DNA of 64,000 nt from Bacillus sp. 2205SS5-2 (GCF_037024155.1 NZ_JAYKTS010000015.1:1-64000), one strand, 5' to 3'. Shown: positions 45,394-55,672, numbered from the stretch's first letter. Numbers and translations are program-made. Notes: generated by a model from the sequence alone, not told the origin.

Positions 45394-45574
45394 GGCTCTT
45401 TCGTATACCTTGTTGATCTTGACACAAAGAAAAACAAGCATTCGGGTTTTATTCGATTGATTTCTTCCTTTTTATCTAGAAATGAAGAATTTTCCACTAG
45501 GAAAAGAGCACGAAGTCATACAAATCAGGGGATATATCCCTATCCGAAAAGCCACAATTTTTGCGAAAAATGCC
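45394..45574. repeat. MITE family copy 11 (B-type core)
   Basis: The ends are GGCTCTTTCGTATACCTTGT and, inverted, GGCATTTTTCGCAAAAATTG. The core matches copy 9 in the opposite orientation (GATTTCTTCCTTTTTATCTA, then GGAAAAGAGCACGAAGTCAT). The flanks no longer match each other. Confidence 0.85.
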
Positions 45575-45584
45575 TTCCTAAAAA

Positions 45585-45608
45585 AAGCCTAAGCATCTGC
45601 TTAGGCTT
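45585..45608 (-). terminator. ytoP terminator
   Basis: AAGCCTAAGCA and TGCTTAGGCTT pair around TC with a T run on the minus strand. Confidence 0.9.
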
Positions 45609-45613
45609 CCTTG

Positions 45614-46687
45614 TTAACTATTTTGGCGTATGGTTTCAATGGTCGAAGAATCACAAGTTTTTACAAGCTTGACGATTAACTCTTTTGCAGCAGCGTAATC
45701 GTCTACATGTATCATAGAAGCATGTGTGTGAATATAACGAGAACAAATACCAATAACAGCACTCGGTACCCCTTCGTTAGACATATGAACTCGTCCAGCG
45801 TCGGTTCCACCTTGTGAAACAAAGTACTGATACGGTATTTTATGTGACTCTGCCGTATCTAAAATAAATTCTCTAATCCCACGATGCGTAACCATAGAGC
45901 GATCGAGGATACGAAGTAATGCCCCTTTACCAAGTTGACCAAATTCATTTTTATCCCCTGACATATCATTAGCTGGACTAGCATCTAAGGCAAAGAATAT
46001 ATCCGGATTAATCATCGTTGCTGCCGTTTGCGCCCCCCGTAACCCCACTTCTTCTTGGACAGTCGCTCCTGAATAGAGGACATTCGGTAAGGTTTCATTC
46101 TTCAGTTCTTTTAACAGTTCAATCGCTAACCCACAGCCGTACCGATTATCCCAAGCTTTTGCTAATATCTTTTTCTCATTTGCCATCGGCGTAAAAGGAC
46201 AGATTGGCAAGATTTGTTGACCTGGTTTGATGCCAATCATTTTAGCATCATCTTGATCGTCTGCTCCAATATCAATAAGCATATTTTTTATTTCCATTGG
46301 TTTTTTTCGTGCTTCTTCAGATAACAAATGAGGAGGAATTGAGCCAATCACACCTATTATTGGCCCAGCATCTGTCATAATCTGAACACGTTGAGCAAGC
46401 AAGACTTGACTCCACCAACCACCCAGGGTTTGAAAACGAATCATTCCGTTGTCAGTAATTGCAGTAACCATGAATCCTACTTCATCCATATGACCTGCTA
46501 CCATTACTGTTGGTCCTTTTTCCTCTCCTCTTTTCACACCAAAAATGCTCCCTAACCCATCTTGAATAATTTCTTCAGAATATGTACTAAGTTGTTCTTT
46601 CATAAATTTGCGAACGAGATGCTCATTGCCCGGTGCTCCTGGTAATTCAGTTAAAGTACGAAATAATTGTAGTGTATCGTTATTCAT
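45614..46687 (-). CDS. ytoP: M42 family aminopeptidase YtoP
   Basis: A 357-residue dinuclear metallo-aminopeptidase of the tetrahedral (TET/FrvX) family. Metal ligands lie in VAGHMDEVG (His, about 66), [10 protein letters not shown] (Asp, about 181) and [10 protein letters not shown] (Glu-Glu, about 213). The start at 46687 has AAGGAGC upstream and gives [10 protein letters not shown]; 47 earlier in-frame codons are not used. Divergent from ytzB. Confidence 0.94.
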   Translation of the reverse strand: MNNDTLQLFRTLTELPGAPGNEHLVRKFMKEQLSTYSEEIIQDGLGSIFGVKRGEEKGPTVMVAGHMDEVGFMVTAITDNGMIRFQTLGGWWSQVLLAQRVQIMTDAGPIIGVIGSIPPHLLSEEARKKPMEIKNMLIDIGADDQDDAKMIGIKPGQQILPICPFTPMANEKKILAKAWDNRYGCGLAIELLKELKNETLPNVLYSGATVQEEVGLRGAQTAATMINPDIFFALDASPANDMSGDKNEFGQLGKGALLRILDRSMVTHRGIREFILDTAESHKIPYQYFVSQGGTDAGRVHMSNEGVPSAVIGICSRYIHTHASMIHVDDYAAAKELIVKLVKTCDSSTIETIRQNS

Positions 46688-46844
46688 TATCCTGCTCCTT
46701 TTCTTTATGTCACCTCTTATTGTACTGAAGAATCCTCTTCGTTTCCACTTTTGTCGTTCCATCCCTTCCCTTTGCTTATTTATAGATGAATACAACTCAG
46801 AAGTTTTGTATACTAATACTATAGCCAAATTGGAGGGAATGTAG

Positions 46845-47162
46845 ATGAACTGGAAATCTGTATTATTTGGAGCCGCGGTTGGAGTAGCAGGAGCCTATCT
46901 CTATAGAGAAAGCATGAAAAATAAAACGTATATCTCTTCAGAAAAAGTCCTTCATCAAGTAAAAGAATCATTTAAAGTAAAAGGACCAATCAATGGTTCT
47001 TGGATTCATATGGAACCAGAAAAATATGAATTAGCACCCATGACAAAAGAAATATTTCGGGGGGGAATTTCACGTCATCGAAACGGTCAAAATGAACATT
47101 TTGAATTTATTGCCGATGCTCATACTGGAACGATTATGGATATTTCTCTTATGAATAAATAA
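46845..47162 (+). CDS. ytzB: PepSY-domain membrane protein YtzB
   Basis: A 105-residue protein with an N-terminal hydrophobic segment (about 4-20) that should tether it to the membrane, and a PepSY-like domain ([13 protein letters not shown] and [17 protein letters not shown]). PepSY domains often inhibit or chaperone peptidases; the neighbouring divergent ytoP is a peptidase but cytosolic, so a direct link is not claimed. GGAGGG precedes the ATG. Confidence 0.88.
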   Translation: MNWKSVLFGAAVGVAGAYLYRESMKNKTYISSEKVLHQVKESFKVKGPINGSWIHMEPEKYELAPMTKEIFRGGISRHRNGQNEHFEFIADAHTGTIMDISLMNK

Positions 47163-47183
47163 ACCTGCTTAATGATTAATTTA

Positions 47184-47212
47184 GTCTGTTTCGCAAAGTT
47201 TGTCTTTTTTCA
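47184..47212. repeat. MITE family fragment 12 (one end only)
   Basis: GTCTGTTTCGCAAAGTTTGT is a worn family end shortly after ytzB. The rest of the gap up to 47367 holds no gene; an imperfect ACCGT/ACGGT hairpin at about 47325-47356 may be a second terminator for ytnP. Confidence 0.5.
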
Positions 47213-47367
47213 CAGCAGTATATTTCTCTTAATAAAGAAACCATCCAAATGTGAATAGCAAAAATCTATACTGGATGAGTCTCTAGCCAAGTAATTTACG
47301 CAAAGTCCAAAATCAGAAAAAAACCGTCTTTTTAGGTTGATAGTACTAAAACGGTCTATATTAGACG

Positions 47368-47413
47368 AAAAAGAGGCCAGAACCCTTCTACAAATAGGTT
47401 TTTGACCTCTTTT
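47368..47413 (-). terminator. Candidate ytnP terminator
   Basis: On the minus strand AAAAGAGGTCA and TGGCCTCTTTTT pair with a large loop, about 90 bases after the ytnP stop codon. Confidence 0.6.
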
Positions 47414-47503
47414 CCTTCTGAGTTAATCTCTCATACCTCTCCTACTGATGGAAGCTTGAAGGTCCAATGAATCAAACTAGTCCTCCGCTAATATAACCAG
47501 GTT

Positions 47504-48346
47504 TCACTTCCCTCTTTTCACCTCAGCAAGCGCTTCTCCTTGTTCATTTAATCTAAGGGCACGATACTGAGCATCATGGTAAAACAAGAACCAATAATTT
47601 TCAGCCTTTGCTTTTGAAATCCACTTTTCTTTTGCTTGAATTGATTTCATTGGATAATCGTCGTATGCTAGTACCCATAAAGGATTTAGGTGAGCATGTG
47701 TTGGCATGATATCAGCCATATGAATCAGTCTGTGTTCTTCATATTCAATGGTGATGATTGAATGTCCGTCACTGTGACCACCTGTCTCAATCATCTTCAG
47801 CCCTGGTAATATTTCTATCTCGTTTTGAAAAGAGCTAACTTGATGCTGAATGGCCGTCCAGTTGTCCTTCCAATATGTATTTTGTGAGCGAATGTTAGGG
47901 CTCTGCATTTCTGTCCATTCCGTCTCCGATGTATAGATCTTCGCCGTTGGGAAAGCAGAGAATAATTCTCCATTTTCTTGTTTCGATAAACCAGATGCAT
48001 GGTCAAAATGCATATGCGTCATTAAAATAATATCGATTTCCTCCGGCTTAATTTCGAGTTTTGCAAGCGATGCTTCAACGGAAGATTCTTCTTCCACTCC
48101 ATAATTTCGCTTTTGTTTCTCTGTTAGCCGATTTACACCAATCCCAGATTCAATCATAATGTTTTTGCCCATATATTGAAAAAATATCGGGTCGGTTCTT
48201 AGCTCTATCTGATTTTTTTCATTACAATCGTATCTTTTTGACCATAGTGGCTTAGGGACTACGCCAAACATTGCTCCACCATCCATATGTGTAACTCCAC
48301 CGTTAAGCCATGTAAAAGTTATATCTCCAAGTGTTAATTGTTCCAC
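47504..48346 (-). CDS. ytnP: Metallo-beta-lactamase-fold hydrolase YtnP
   Basis: A 280-residue lactonase-type hydrolase. The zinc motif HMHFDH is at about 112-117, and further histidines lie in [11 protein letters not shown]. subtilis YtnP is reported as a quorum-quenching lactonase and has been implicated in interference with streptomycin production in Streptomyces. The substrate here is unknown. Single gene. Confidence 0.92.
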   Translation of the reverse strand: MEQLTLGDITFTWLNGGVTHMDGGAMFGVVPKPLWSKRYDCNEKNQIELRTDPIFFQYMGKNIMIESGIGVNRLTEKQKRNYGVEEESSVEASLAKLEIKPEEIDIILMTHMHFDHASGLSKQENGELFSAFPTAKIYTSETEWTEMQSPNIRSQNTYWKDNWTAIQHQVSSFQNEIEILPGLKMIETGGHSDGHSIITIEYEEHRLIHMADIMPTHAHLNPLWVLAYDDYPMKSIQAKEKWISKAKAENYWFLFYHDAQYRALRLNEQGEALAEVKRGK

Positions 48347-48465
48347 TACTATCCCCCCATTCTTTTCTCCATTGTATCATGTAAGATACTCACAAGAAAA
48401 AAATCCACATTATTAAATTTTGCAATTAAAAGTGCAGAGATCTTGACTCAACCTAATGTTAAAAA

Positions 48466-48596
48466 AGCTATTTCCGCAAAGTTGGTTGCTTTTGTTTAGG
48501 GACATCTTTCCGTCTATTTTTGATGAAAATCAACAGCAAAATGGAGGATTCCATATAAAAATTAAATGAAAGAGCAAGAATATATACGATAAGTGC
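48466..48596. repeat. MITE family copy 13 (short)
   Basis: The left end is AGCTATTTCCGCAAAGTTGG and the inverted right end GCACTTATCGTATATATTC. The A-type core is in reverse orientation (CCGTCTATTTTTGATGAAAA). It lies just downstream of the trmB terminator. Confidence 0.8.
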
Positions 48597-48601
48597 AAAA
48601 A

Positions 48602-48637
48602 AAAGATAAAAAACCATTCCCATGGCTTTTTATCTTT
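48602..48637 (-). terminator. trmB terminator
   Basis: AAAGATAAAAAGCCA and TGGTTTTTTATCTTT pair on the minus strand, followed by a T run. Confidence 0.85.
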
Positions 48638-48649
48638 GGATTTAAGTTA

Positions 48650-49294
48650 TTATTTTTTAGGATAACGAACTTCACTTCGATAAATTCTTTGACCTTTGGA
48701 AGAGAATTTCTCTTCATACTCAGTCATAATATTTCCTTCAAAGTCACTTTGATGCAAATCAAGACTCACATAGGTTAACGGTAGTCCGTAAAAAGAAAAA
48801 CTTTGCAAAGAGTACTCAAATAAACCTTGATTATCGGTTTTAAAGTGAATTTCCCCTTCGTTCACAAGAATATTTTCATATATACGTAAAAAACTTTCAT
48901 GGGTTAACCGTCTTTTTGCATGCCGAGCTTTTGGCCAAGGATCCGAAAAATTCAAATATACTCGGTCTATTTCACCATCCGCAAAGTAATCCTCTAAATT
49001 TTGTGCATCCACACTTAAAATCTTCACATTTGGAAGCTCTGCTTCAATTAATCGATCGAGCGCCGTAATTATTATACTTTCATAATACTCAATGCCAATA
49101 TAATTGATGGAAGGATTCGCTCTTGCCATTTCTGTAATGAATTGGCCCTTTCCCGTTCCTACTTCTATATGAATTGGTTGATTATCTTCGAAAACCTCAT
49201 GCCAGTTTCCCTTATGCTCTTGGGGAGTACCAATAGCATATTGAGGATATGAATTTAGTTTATCTTTAGCCCATGGCTTATGTCGTAATCGCAT
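48650..49294 (-). CDS. trmB: tRNA (guanine-N7-)-methyltransferase
   Basis: TrmB adds N7-methylguanosine at position 46 of tRNA. The 214 residues include the SAM-binding start [12 protein letters not shown] (about 41-52) and the family signature [16 protein letters not shown] (about 114-129). Position next to ytzH and ytmP matches B. subtilis. Confidence 0.97.
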   Translation of the reverse strand: MRLRHKPWAKDKLNSYPQYAIGTPQEHKGNWHEVFEDNQPIHIEVGTGKGQFITEMARANPSINYIGIEYYESIIITALDRLIEAELPNVKILSVDAQNLEDYFADGEIDRVYLNFSDPWPKARHAKRRLTHESFLRIYENILVNEGEIHFKTDNQGLFEYSLQSFSFYGLPLTYVSLDLHQSDFEGNIMTEYEEKFSSKGQRIYRSEVRYPKK

Positions 49295-49379
49295 TAGGAC
49301 TCACCTTTCTATAATTGTATCGTTCAAAACATAACATGACCATACATTTCTCGCAACCTTTTTTCCGTTCGTATAATCT

Positions 49380-49416
49380 AAAAAGGAATTCACACACTAT
49401 GTGTGAATTCCTTTTT
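49380..49416. terminator. Terminator-like perfect hairpin in the trmB-ytzH divergent region
   Basis: AAAAAGGAATTCACACA and TGTGTGAATTCCTTTTT pair over 17 bp with loop CTA, ending in a T tract on either strand. It lies only 32 bases before the ytzH start, where no upstream gene on the plus strand needs terminating. A TATAAT box ends three bases before it (49372-49377). Confidence 0.6.
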
Positions 49417-49448
49417 AACAAATTATCGTGAAAGGTGGAATCGTATTA

Positions 49449-49727
49449 ATGCCGTTAAATCAACAAAACCAAATGGATTTACTTACTGATATATTAAATA
49501 ATCACCTTACAGATTGCTGTGGATCTGTAGCAGAATGTGAGCAGGTAGAACGTTTAGTTAAATCATTAATGGTGAATGGAGGTGTAAACCATCAGGTAAA
49601 ATCTGCTTTAGAAGAAATTTACAAATATAGCCAAGAGGGCAAAGGAACTCACCACTTGAATGAGCACATTCAGTCTCATCAAGAAAATCTTCAAAGTTGG
49701 GTGAATGACGTAAATTCCTTAACTTAA
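49449..49727 (+). CDS. ytzH: YtzH-like small protein
   Basis: A 92-residue acidic helical protein of unknown function (DUF-type; NQMDLLTDILNNHLTDCCGSVAEC start with adjacent cysteines). The start at 49449 has AAAGGTGG upstream. Its stop codon overlaps the stop codon of the convergent ytmP by two bases. A strong hairpin lies in its leader. Confidence 0.88.
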   Translation: MPLNQQNQMDLLTDILNNHLTDCCGSVAECEQVERLVKSLMVNGGVNHQVKSALEEIYKYSQEGKGTHHLNEHIQSHQENLQSWVNDVNSLT

Positions 49728-50500
49728 AGAATTCTATGCAGGTATTCAATCCAATGATTCATTTCATGAAAACGGCTCTTTGTTTTGTGCCACTGAACGG
49801 AAAGTAATGTTTGTGAAACCACATACCATTTCATTCTGAGAAGAAGAGAATCAGTTAATTTTAAGCCGTACTGCTGTAACCATACCTCCCACTCTTCTAC
49901 CGGAATGTACCAATATAACAGTGGACCTAAATCAACTGCCGGATCCGCTATCATAGCCCCGTCCCAATCGATTAAATACAACTGGTTGTAATCTGAAAGC
50001 AACCAGTTGTTATGATTGACATCTCCATGACAAACCACAAATTCCTCATTATGAATTTGCTTAATTTCTTGTTGAAGAAATTCAATCGCTTCTTTCACAA
50101 TTGGTAAGTGAACAACCTCACTCTCAAGATTTGTTTCAATTTCAGACAGCATCTGCTCAGGACGAAAGGGCTCAACTTGTAACCTTTGCAACATACTAAG
50201 AAGCGGTTTTGTACTATGAATTTTATTTAATAATTTTGCTACTTTATCTTGTTTCATTTCTTCTGCTATTAATTCTCGCCCATTCAGCCACTGCTGAGCC
50301 GTAATCACATCTCCATTTTCAAGGCGCTTTGTCCAAATTAATTTTGGAACAATTCCTTCTGCAGAGAGCACAGCTAAAAAAGGTGAAGAATTTCTTTTCA
50401 AAAAAAGTTTTTGTTCTTCTCGCTGTGCAAAAAAAGCTTCACCTGTGGCTCCTCCTGCAGGTGTTATTTCCCATTCATGATCAAATAAATGTTCCAACAT
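49724..50500 (-). CDS. ytmP: Aminoglycoside-phosphotransferase-fold kinase YtmP
   Basis: A 258-residue APH/choline-kinase-fold protein. The Brenner-type motif VVCHGDVNHNNWLL (about 156-169) and the metal motif LIDWDGAMIADP (about 176-187) are intact, so it is probably an active small-molecule kinase; the substrate is unknown. Convergent with ytzH, with overlapping stop codons. Confidence 0.9.
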   Translation of the reverse strand: MLEHLFDHEWEITPAGGATGEAFFAQREEQKLFLKRNSSPFLAVLSAEGIVPKLIWTKRLENGDVITAQQWLNGRELIAEEMKQDKVAKLLNKIHSTKPLLSMLQRLQVEPFRPEQMLSEIETNLESEVVHLPIVKEAIEFLQQEIKQIHNEEFVVCHGDVNHNNWLLSDYNQLYLIDWDGAMIADPAVDLGPLLYWYIPVEEWEVWLQQYGLKLTDSLLLRMKWYVVSQTLLSVQWHKTKSRFHEMNHWIEYLHRIL

Positions 50501-50611
50501 AAGTCACCTTCAATTGTATCGCTGATACTAGCGGAAATTCTATAGAGAGCAATAAGACATTAATACTATGTTTATCTCATTTTCAAATAGTTATATTATC
50601 ACTTTAGTTTA

Positions 50612-50749
50612 GGCTGTTTTTTCGTAAACATTGGTGCTGTTCGAATAATAGATAATACATTTCTAGATAAAAAGGAAGAAATCAATCGAAAAAAACCTAC
50701 TGCCTGTATTTTCTTTGTGTCAAGAGCAACAAAGGCTACGAAAAGAGCC
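50612..50749. repeat. MITE family copy 14 (B-type core, short)
   Basis: The ends are GGCTGTTTTTTCGTAAACAT and, inverted, GGCTCTTTTCGTAGCCTTTG. The core contains TCTAGATAAAAAGGAAGAAA followed by TCAATCGAAAAA, as in copies 9 and 11. The flanks do not match. It lies between amyX and ytmP. Confidence 0.85.
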
Positions 50750-50756
50750 TATTAAA

Positions 50757-50806
50757 AAGAAAAAGACAGCTATTGAAAAAAGTGGGCAACAATAGCTATC
50801 TTCTTT
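50757..50806 (-). terminator. amyX operon terminator
   Basis: On the minus strand AAGATAGCTATTG and CAATAGCTGTCTT pair around a 14-base loop, followed by T-rich sequence. Confidence 0.8.
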
Positions 50807-50855
50807 GAATTTTATCTTTTTTCCCTATGATTCGTCAAGGCTTCGTCAAAATCTG

Positions 50856-53000
50856 CTATTTTCCACAGAAAATATTGACACAAAATGGAGCTAGGGTTAC
50901 TTCGTGCTCTACATTAAATTCAAATGGAGTCAATGCAGCTTTCTTATCATTCGCAATAACATGCCACTTTCCTTTAGGTAATTGAATTTTTTGGGGTTGA
51001 CTTCCTGAATGAAACACAACAATCATCTCTTCCCACGGTCCATACTGCTCGATATGGTGATAATGTAACGCTACAATTCCATGTTCTGCTTGAAGCACTG
51101 TGATATGTTTTTGAATTTGTTCTATTGAATGAAATTGAAACGCTTTTTGATGTTTTCTTAATGAAATAATGCTTTTAATGTATTGAATATTATCATCATG
51201 TTCTACTCGTCGTGTCCAATCAAACCAGTTAATATTATCTGGTGAATTATAACTATTTTCGACGCCTTTTTTGGTTCTGAAAAACTCCTGTCCCCCATGC
51301 AAGAATGGGGTTCCTTGACTAAGCAACACAAGGCAAGTTGCAAGCCGATGTCGTCGCTTATTAAATTCCGGTTCATCAGGAAAGATCCCAATAATTTTGT
51401 CCCATAGGGTATGATTATCATGCGACTCTACGTAATTAACGGTTTGACTTACATCCAGTTCGCTTGCTCTTTGGTTCTCAAACACCATATTGCCAGTAAG
51501 TAAGGATACTATTTTCTTTTCCACTCCCCATTTTCCAAGAGCGTAACCTGGTTCCATCAAGTAAAATGTACTTCCTTTAACCGCATCACGGAATATATCA
51601 TGAAAAAACGAAACGCCGGCTAATTTGGCTGCATTCTTACTCGTTGCTTTCTGATCAAGAGGCAAGGTCGTTGGTAAGTCCCAGCCCTCTCCTAATAACA
51701 AAGCACCTGAGTGGATGGTCTCTACTGTATGTTTCACTCTTTTCATGGTCTCTAAATCCAAATTCCCCATCAAGTCAAATCGAAACCCATCGACTTTATA
51801 CTCCTTCAGCCAAAACACAATAGAATCAACAATAAATTTCCTCGCCATCAATCTTTCTGACGCAAAATCATTTCCTACTCCTGTTCCATCCGAAGGTAGT
51901 CCAAAGGCATCATGGCGAAAGAAATACCCGGGTGCTGTCTTTTCGAAACTAGATGTTTCCTGAATGTAGACATGGTTATAAACTACATCTAGAATCACTC
52001 GCAAATCATGCGAATGATAATGTTGAATCACTTGTTTCAATTCATTGATTCGCTGATAGGGATTAGTAGGATTGGTCGCATATGATCCTTCGGGTACATT
52101 AAAGAATAATGGATTATATCCCCAGTTGTATTGCTTACTAGGATTTAACTCATCGACACCAAAAAAATCATTTACTGGTAATAATTCAACATGCGTAATA
52201 CCTAGATCATTTAAATACGTAAACCCTGTTGAATAACCATCGTCTGTCTTTGTCTCACTCTCATTCAGTCCAACATACTTTCCTTTATTCATCACACCAC
52301 TATTAGGGTGACTCGTGAAATCTCGAATATGAACCTCATAGATAATTGCTTCCGTTGGGCTTGCGAATGGAGGCGGTGGTGAATTCAACTGAAGTGTTTT
52401 GTGCATATCGACTATCACGCCCCACTCGCTATTTGCTGATAGGGACTTTGCATACGGATCAACTGCCTCTTGCCAGTTGAGATTGATGCATACTAAAAAG
52501 CGATAATAATAGCCTTCTAAATCTCTTTTTGCCTGAAGAGCCCACACTCCATTTTCTTGCCTCTCTAAGTCCTGCTCCTGCTCTTTAGACGTCAAGCAAG
52601 ATTTGTATCGAACCCTCACAGCTGTAGCTGTTGGAGCCCATAGTTTAAACTGTGTTCCATTTGCCATAATATTGGCACCTAAGTCATTGCCTTCATAGTA
52701 AAAAAGTTCATCAAAACGCTGTGTTCGAATAACCGCCCCTATTTGTAGGTCGGTCTCCGTTCCTCGTTCATCTTTCACCTTATATGTTTTACCAAATTCA
52801 ATGCCTACGTTAGTTTCACATAGATATTTCATGTGTTCTTCTAAGTGAATCATTTCTTTAATTTGCATGTCCCACACGTCATTTTTGAAGCATAACGAAA
52901 AGGATGTACTCTTTCCATCAAAATAGCTGTATGGTACCAATATAGTGACTAAATTCATGTCATCTAAATATGCTTCAAACATTCGACTAATTGAAAGCAA
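50856..53000 (-). CDS. amyX: Type I pullulanase AmyX
   Basis: It cleaves alpha-1,6 branches of pullulan and limit dextrins. Order: N-terminal beta domains including a CBM48-like module (about 105-195), then the GH13 barrel with the type I pullulanase motif YNWGYNP, nucleophile region DGFRFDLMG, acid LLLGEGWDL, and VESHDNHTLWD, then a C-terminal beta domain. No signal peptide, so it is cytosolic. About 714 residues. The TTG at 53000 has AGGTGA upstream and gives MLSISRMFEAYLDDMN, aligning with B. subtilis AmyX; the GTG three codons earlier is less likely. Last gene of thpR-ytlQ-ytlR-amyX. Confidence 0.95.
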   Translation of the reverse strand: MLSISRMFEAYLDDMNLVTILVPYSYFDGKSTSFSLCFKNDVWDMQIKEMIHLEEHMKYLCETNVGIEFGKTYKVKDERGTETDLQIGAVIRTQRFDELFYYEGNDLGANIMANGTQFKLWAPTATAVRVRYKSCLTSKEQEQDLERQENGVWALQAKRDLEGYYYRFLVCINLNWQEAVDPYAKSLSANSEWGVIVDMHKTLQLNSPPPPFASPTEAIIYEVHIRDFTSHPNSGVMNKGKYVGLNESETKTDDGYSTGFTYLNDLGITHVELLPVNDFFGVDELNPSKQYNWGYNPLFFNVPEGSYATNPTNPYQRINELKQVIQHYHSHDLRVILDVVYNHVYIQETSSFEKTAPGYFFRHDAFGLPSDGTGVGNDFASERLMARKFIVDSIVFWLKEYKVDGFRFDLMGNLDLETMKRVKHTVETIHSGALLLGEGWDLPTTLPLDQKATSKNAAKLAGVSFFHDIFRDAVKGSTFYLMEPGYALGKWGVEKKIVSLLTGNMVFENQRASELDVSQTVNYVESHDNHTLWDKIIGIFPDEPEFNKRRHRLATCLVLLSQGTPFLHGGQEFFRTKKGVENSYNSPDNINWFDWTRRVEHDDNIQYIKSIISLRKHQKAFQFHSIEQIQKHITVLQAEHGIVALHYHHIEQYGPWEEMIVVFHSGSQPQKIQLPKGKWHVIANDKKAALTPFEFNVEHEVTLAPFCVNIFCGK

Positions 53001-53015
53001 CCTTTTCACCTACTT

Positions 53016-53963
53016 TTAAAGCATTTTCCAACTTTTCTCCTGTACTGTAATGGACAACTGATCATTAGATTGACCATTTATTCTACCCACTTCTTCGCCA
53101 TCGGCATGAACCTGTAAATCACTTTCTGAGTGAACAACGATTTGTTTTCCTTGATAACTCTTTACTTCTTTTAATTGTAGATGTTTTCCTGTATATACCG
53201 TCATAAATAAAAATAATAATTTCAGTCTAGTCACTTTATGCACCACTGTTATATCTAAAAGTCCATCTGTTGGATTGGCATACGGAGCAATTTTCATACC
53301 TCCCCCGTAGAAAGGCTGGTTTGAAATGGAAACAAACCAAGTGTCATCGAAAGAATAGGTTTCTTCATCTACTTTGATTTGAAGGGTCTCTGGTTTAAAG
53401 AAAAATAATTCTTTTAATAAATAAAAAGCATATATCAGCTTTCCAAGCGAAAAACGATTTAACCATTTTTTCACTACCGAAGCATTCGCTCGTTTCACGA
53501 CTTGAGCATCGAACCCTGCTCCCATATTATTCACAAAGAAACCCTGCTGATACTTCCCCAAGCGGTACGCTCCACAATCAAAACTTTGGCTGCCTCCTTG
53601 CCGTTTAATTTGGTCAATAAGGATAGATAATGAGTCCTTCATCGTTCTTCCCTGACCAAAGCCTTTCATAAAGTCATTACCCGAACCACCGGGAATACAC
53701 CCTATTACTAGGTGTTCTTTTAAGATGGCCCCATTAATGATTTCATGAACAGTGCCATCACCTCCGACTGCCACAACCATTACTTGTTCATCTTTGAATG
53801 ATTGTTCCATTTCTTTTACTAGGTCTTTCGCGTGATTTTGGTATTTTGTATAATAAATTTCAACATTCTCTAATTTGGTGTAGAGCTCACTTTCAAGCTC
53901 TTTCCACTTCTTTAGAGAATAGCCATTTCTCGCCTGAGGATTCACAATAAAAACAGTACGCAT
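53016..53963 (-). CDS. ytlR: Diacylglycerol/lipid kinase family protein YtlR
   Basis: A 315-residue protein with a DagK catalytic domain: FIVNPQARNG (start), VVAVGGDGTVHEIINGA (about 64-80, phosphate-binding GGDGT) and IPGGSGNDFMKGFG (about 92-105). Substrate is not known; the B. subtilis housekeeping lipid kinase is DgkB. It is cytosolic or membrane-associated. Nine bases downstream of ytlQ and about 15 upstream of amyX. Confidence 0.92.
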   Translation of the reverse strand: MRTVFIVNPQARNGYSLKKWKELESELYTKLENVEIYYTKYQNHAKDLVKEMEQSFKDEQVMVVAVGGDGTVHEIINGAILKEHLVIGCIPGGSGNDFMKGFGQGRTMKDSLSILIDQIKRQGGSQSFDCGAYRLGKYQQGFFVNNMGAGFDAQVVKRANASVVKKWLNRFSLGKLIYAFYLLKELFFFKPETLQIKVDEETYSFDDTWFVSISNQPFYGGGMKIAPYANPTDGLLDITVVHKVTRLKLLFLFMTVYTGKHLQLKEVKSYQGKQIVVHSESDLQVHADGEEVGRINGQSNDQLSITVQEKSWKML

Positions 53964-53971
53964 TCCGAATT

Positions 53972-54943
53972 CTAATCTCCCTTTGAAAAATCCCTATCTT
54001 CGTCATTATCCCATTCAAGACGTTTAAAGCTTGTGGTTTGACAATAGGATAATACCGCTTGAGCTGCTCGTATTTGTACATTTTTTAATGGCGACCGAAA
54101 CATCCTCATTTCTTCAAACCATTGTGGATATTTACGTTGGTCCACTAGTTCAACATGATAGGGAGCGGAAGGATAATCAAGAAAGCCATTACGTGATAAA
54201 ATGAGCTTCTTTACCGGTAAATCTACTGAATGAATAGACAAGATGTTTTTGATAATCTTTTCCATTCTATTTAACGAAATAACGGGATTTAGTATCTTTT
54301 TTTCTCTATCTTTATATTTTTCAATCCAAAACCGTTCATTACTTCCGATATATGCCGTTCCGTCATTACTTTCAAGCATCGTAATGCATATTAATTCTTT
54401 TGGCGTAAGTACGAGGATTTCCAGTTCAACAGGTGCATTTTTCAGCTGTAAAACAGGATTGTAAAACACCAGATATGTATCCGGAAAACGCTGTAGAAGA
54501 TATCTTAAGTTGTCATCCCGATAGTAGCTAGAATCAATATAGGATTTCTCTGTTAAGGTTGAGCTTGCCCATTTCATTTGGAATTGAAAGAGCTGATCCA
54601 AAAAATGTTTTTTTAGTTCATCTTCTTCTACGGGAAGAGTATGAAAAGACGTCTCAAAAGTGAACCCCTCATCAGCTTCCATATCTCGCTGATCAAAGAG
54701 TGTTCTTTCTATCTCTTTTCCTTTTGAAAAATATGATTTGAATTTTCTAAAAAACGTTCGTTCAGGGGAAACTGTGGGGAGGTTTTCTAGCCGTTGCAAC
54801 AAATGGTGCTTCTCGCCTAATTCCCACGTTTGATACGTTTTATCCCATTGTTGTTTCTTCAATCGTACAAACTGAGAGGGATATCGATATAAATCCATTT
54901 CATACCTTGATACATAATCTTGAAGTTTAAGTAATTGAGCCAT
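53972..54943 (-). CDS. ytlQ: YtlQ-like protein of unknown function
   Basis: A 323-residue soluble protein in the position of B. subtilis ytlQ. The middle part (PVLQLKNAPVELEILVLTPKELICITMLES) resembles the core of NERD-type nuclease-related domains, but I cannot confirm the catalytic residues. No signal peptide or membrane segment. It lies within the thpR-ytlQ-ytlR-amyX unit. Confidence 0.75.
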   Translation of the reverse strand: MAQLLKLQDYVSRYEMDLYRYPSQFVRLKKQQWDKTYQTWELGEKHHLLQRLENLPTVSPERTFFRKFKSYFSKGKEIERTLFDQRDMEADEGFTFETSFHTLPVEEDELKKHFLDQLFQFQMKWASSTLTEKSYIDSSYYRDDNLRYLLQRFPDTYLVFYNPVLQLKNAPVELEILVLTPKELICITMLESNDGTAYIGSNERFWIEKYKDREKKILNPVISLNRMEKIIKNILSIHSVDLPVKKLILSRNGFLDYPSAPYHVELVDQRKYPQWFEEMRMFRSPLKNVQIRAAQAVLSYCQTTSFKRLEWDNDEDRDFSKGD

Positions 54944-54959
54944 CGTCCTTGCCTTTCTT

Positions 54960-55517
54960 CTAACGATTTAAAGGAAAACGCTGTATTGCTTCATATTTTG
55001 GTGATTGATTCATGTGGGTTCGATAGAGCACGATGTTTTCTACCACCATAGGTGATTTTTTCATAGTGAAAACAAAATCATTTTGAATTTCATTCAGTGA
55101 AAAAACATTCTCTCCTCCCCATTTTCTAGCCAAAGTTATATGGGGGGTGAATTGACGTGCTTCCAATGGGATCCCCTCTTGTTTACATACTGTATAAACA
55201 TAAGCTTGAAGAGAACAAAGTACTGGGTTGTCTTCCACTCCAGCCCATAAAATACGAGGTTTTTCCTCATTACCGAAAGTTCCAATCTCATGAATTTGTA
55301 TCTTAAAACGATCGTAAGGAACCTCTTTCAACTTTTGACAAATGGATTCCAACTGCTTAGAAGTTGCTTTCCCTAAGAATATTAGGGTTAGGTGATAGTC
55401 TTGCGGATGAACCCATTGAAGAAACGGCCAGTCTCGTTGAATCTTTGCAGTCCACCAATGTATCTCCTGTTTCAGCGAACTCGTCAACGGTAAAGCAAGG
55501 AAATAATGTTCATTCAT
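54960..55517 (-). CDS. thpR: RNA 2',3'-cyclic phosphodiesterase ThpR (YtlP)
   Basis: A 185-residue 2H phosphoesterase that opens 2',3'-cyclic phosphates (formerly LigT, 2'-5' RNA ligase). The two HxT motifs are HLTLIFLG (about 42-49) and HITLARKW (about 126-133). The start at 55517 has AAAGGG seven bases upstream. First gene of the four-gene unit ending with amyX. Confidence 0.92.
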   Translation of the reverse strand: MNEHYFLALPLTSSLKQEIHWWTAKIQRDWPFLQWVHPQDYHLTLIFLGKATSKQLESICQKLKEVPYDRFKIQIHEIGTFGNEEKPRILWAGVEDNPVLCSLQAYVYTVCKQEGIPLEARQFTPHITLARKWGGENVFSLNEIQNDFVFTMKKSPMVVENIVLYRTHMNQSPKYEAIQRFPLNR

Positions 55518-55672
55518 CAGAAAACCCTTTCTTACCAACATGGTTATTCATATTTTAGCAAACTTTTCATCAAGAGGTAGAAATTTTTCATCAAATTCGA
55601 TTGGTTGATTGCCCTGTCCTAAATAGGTAAGATAGAAGATAATCTATATTTTGTGCAGAAAGGACGTTTTAC

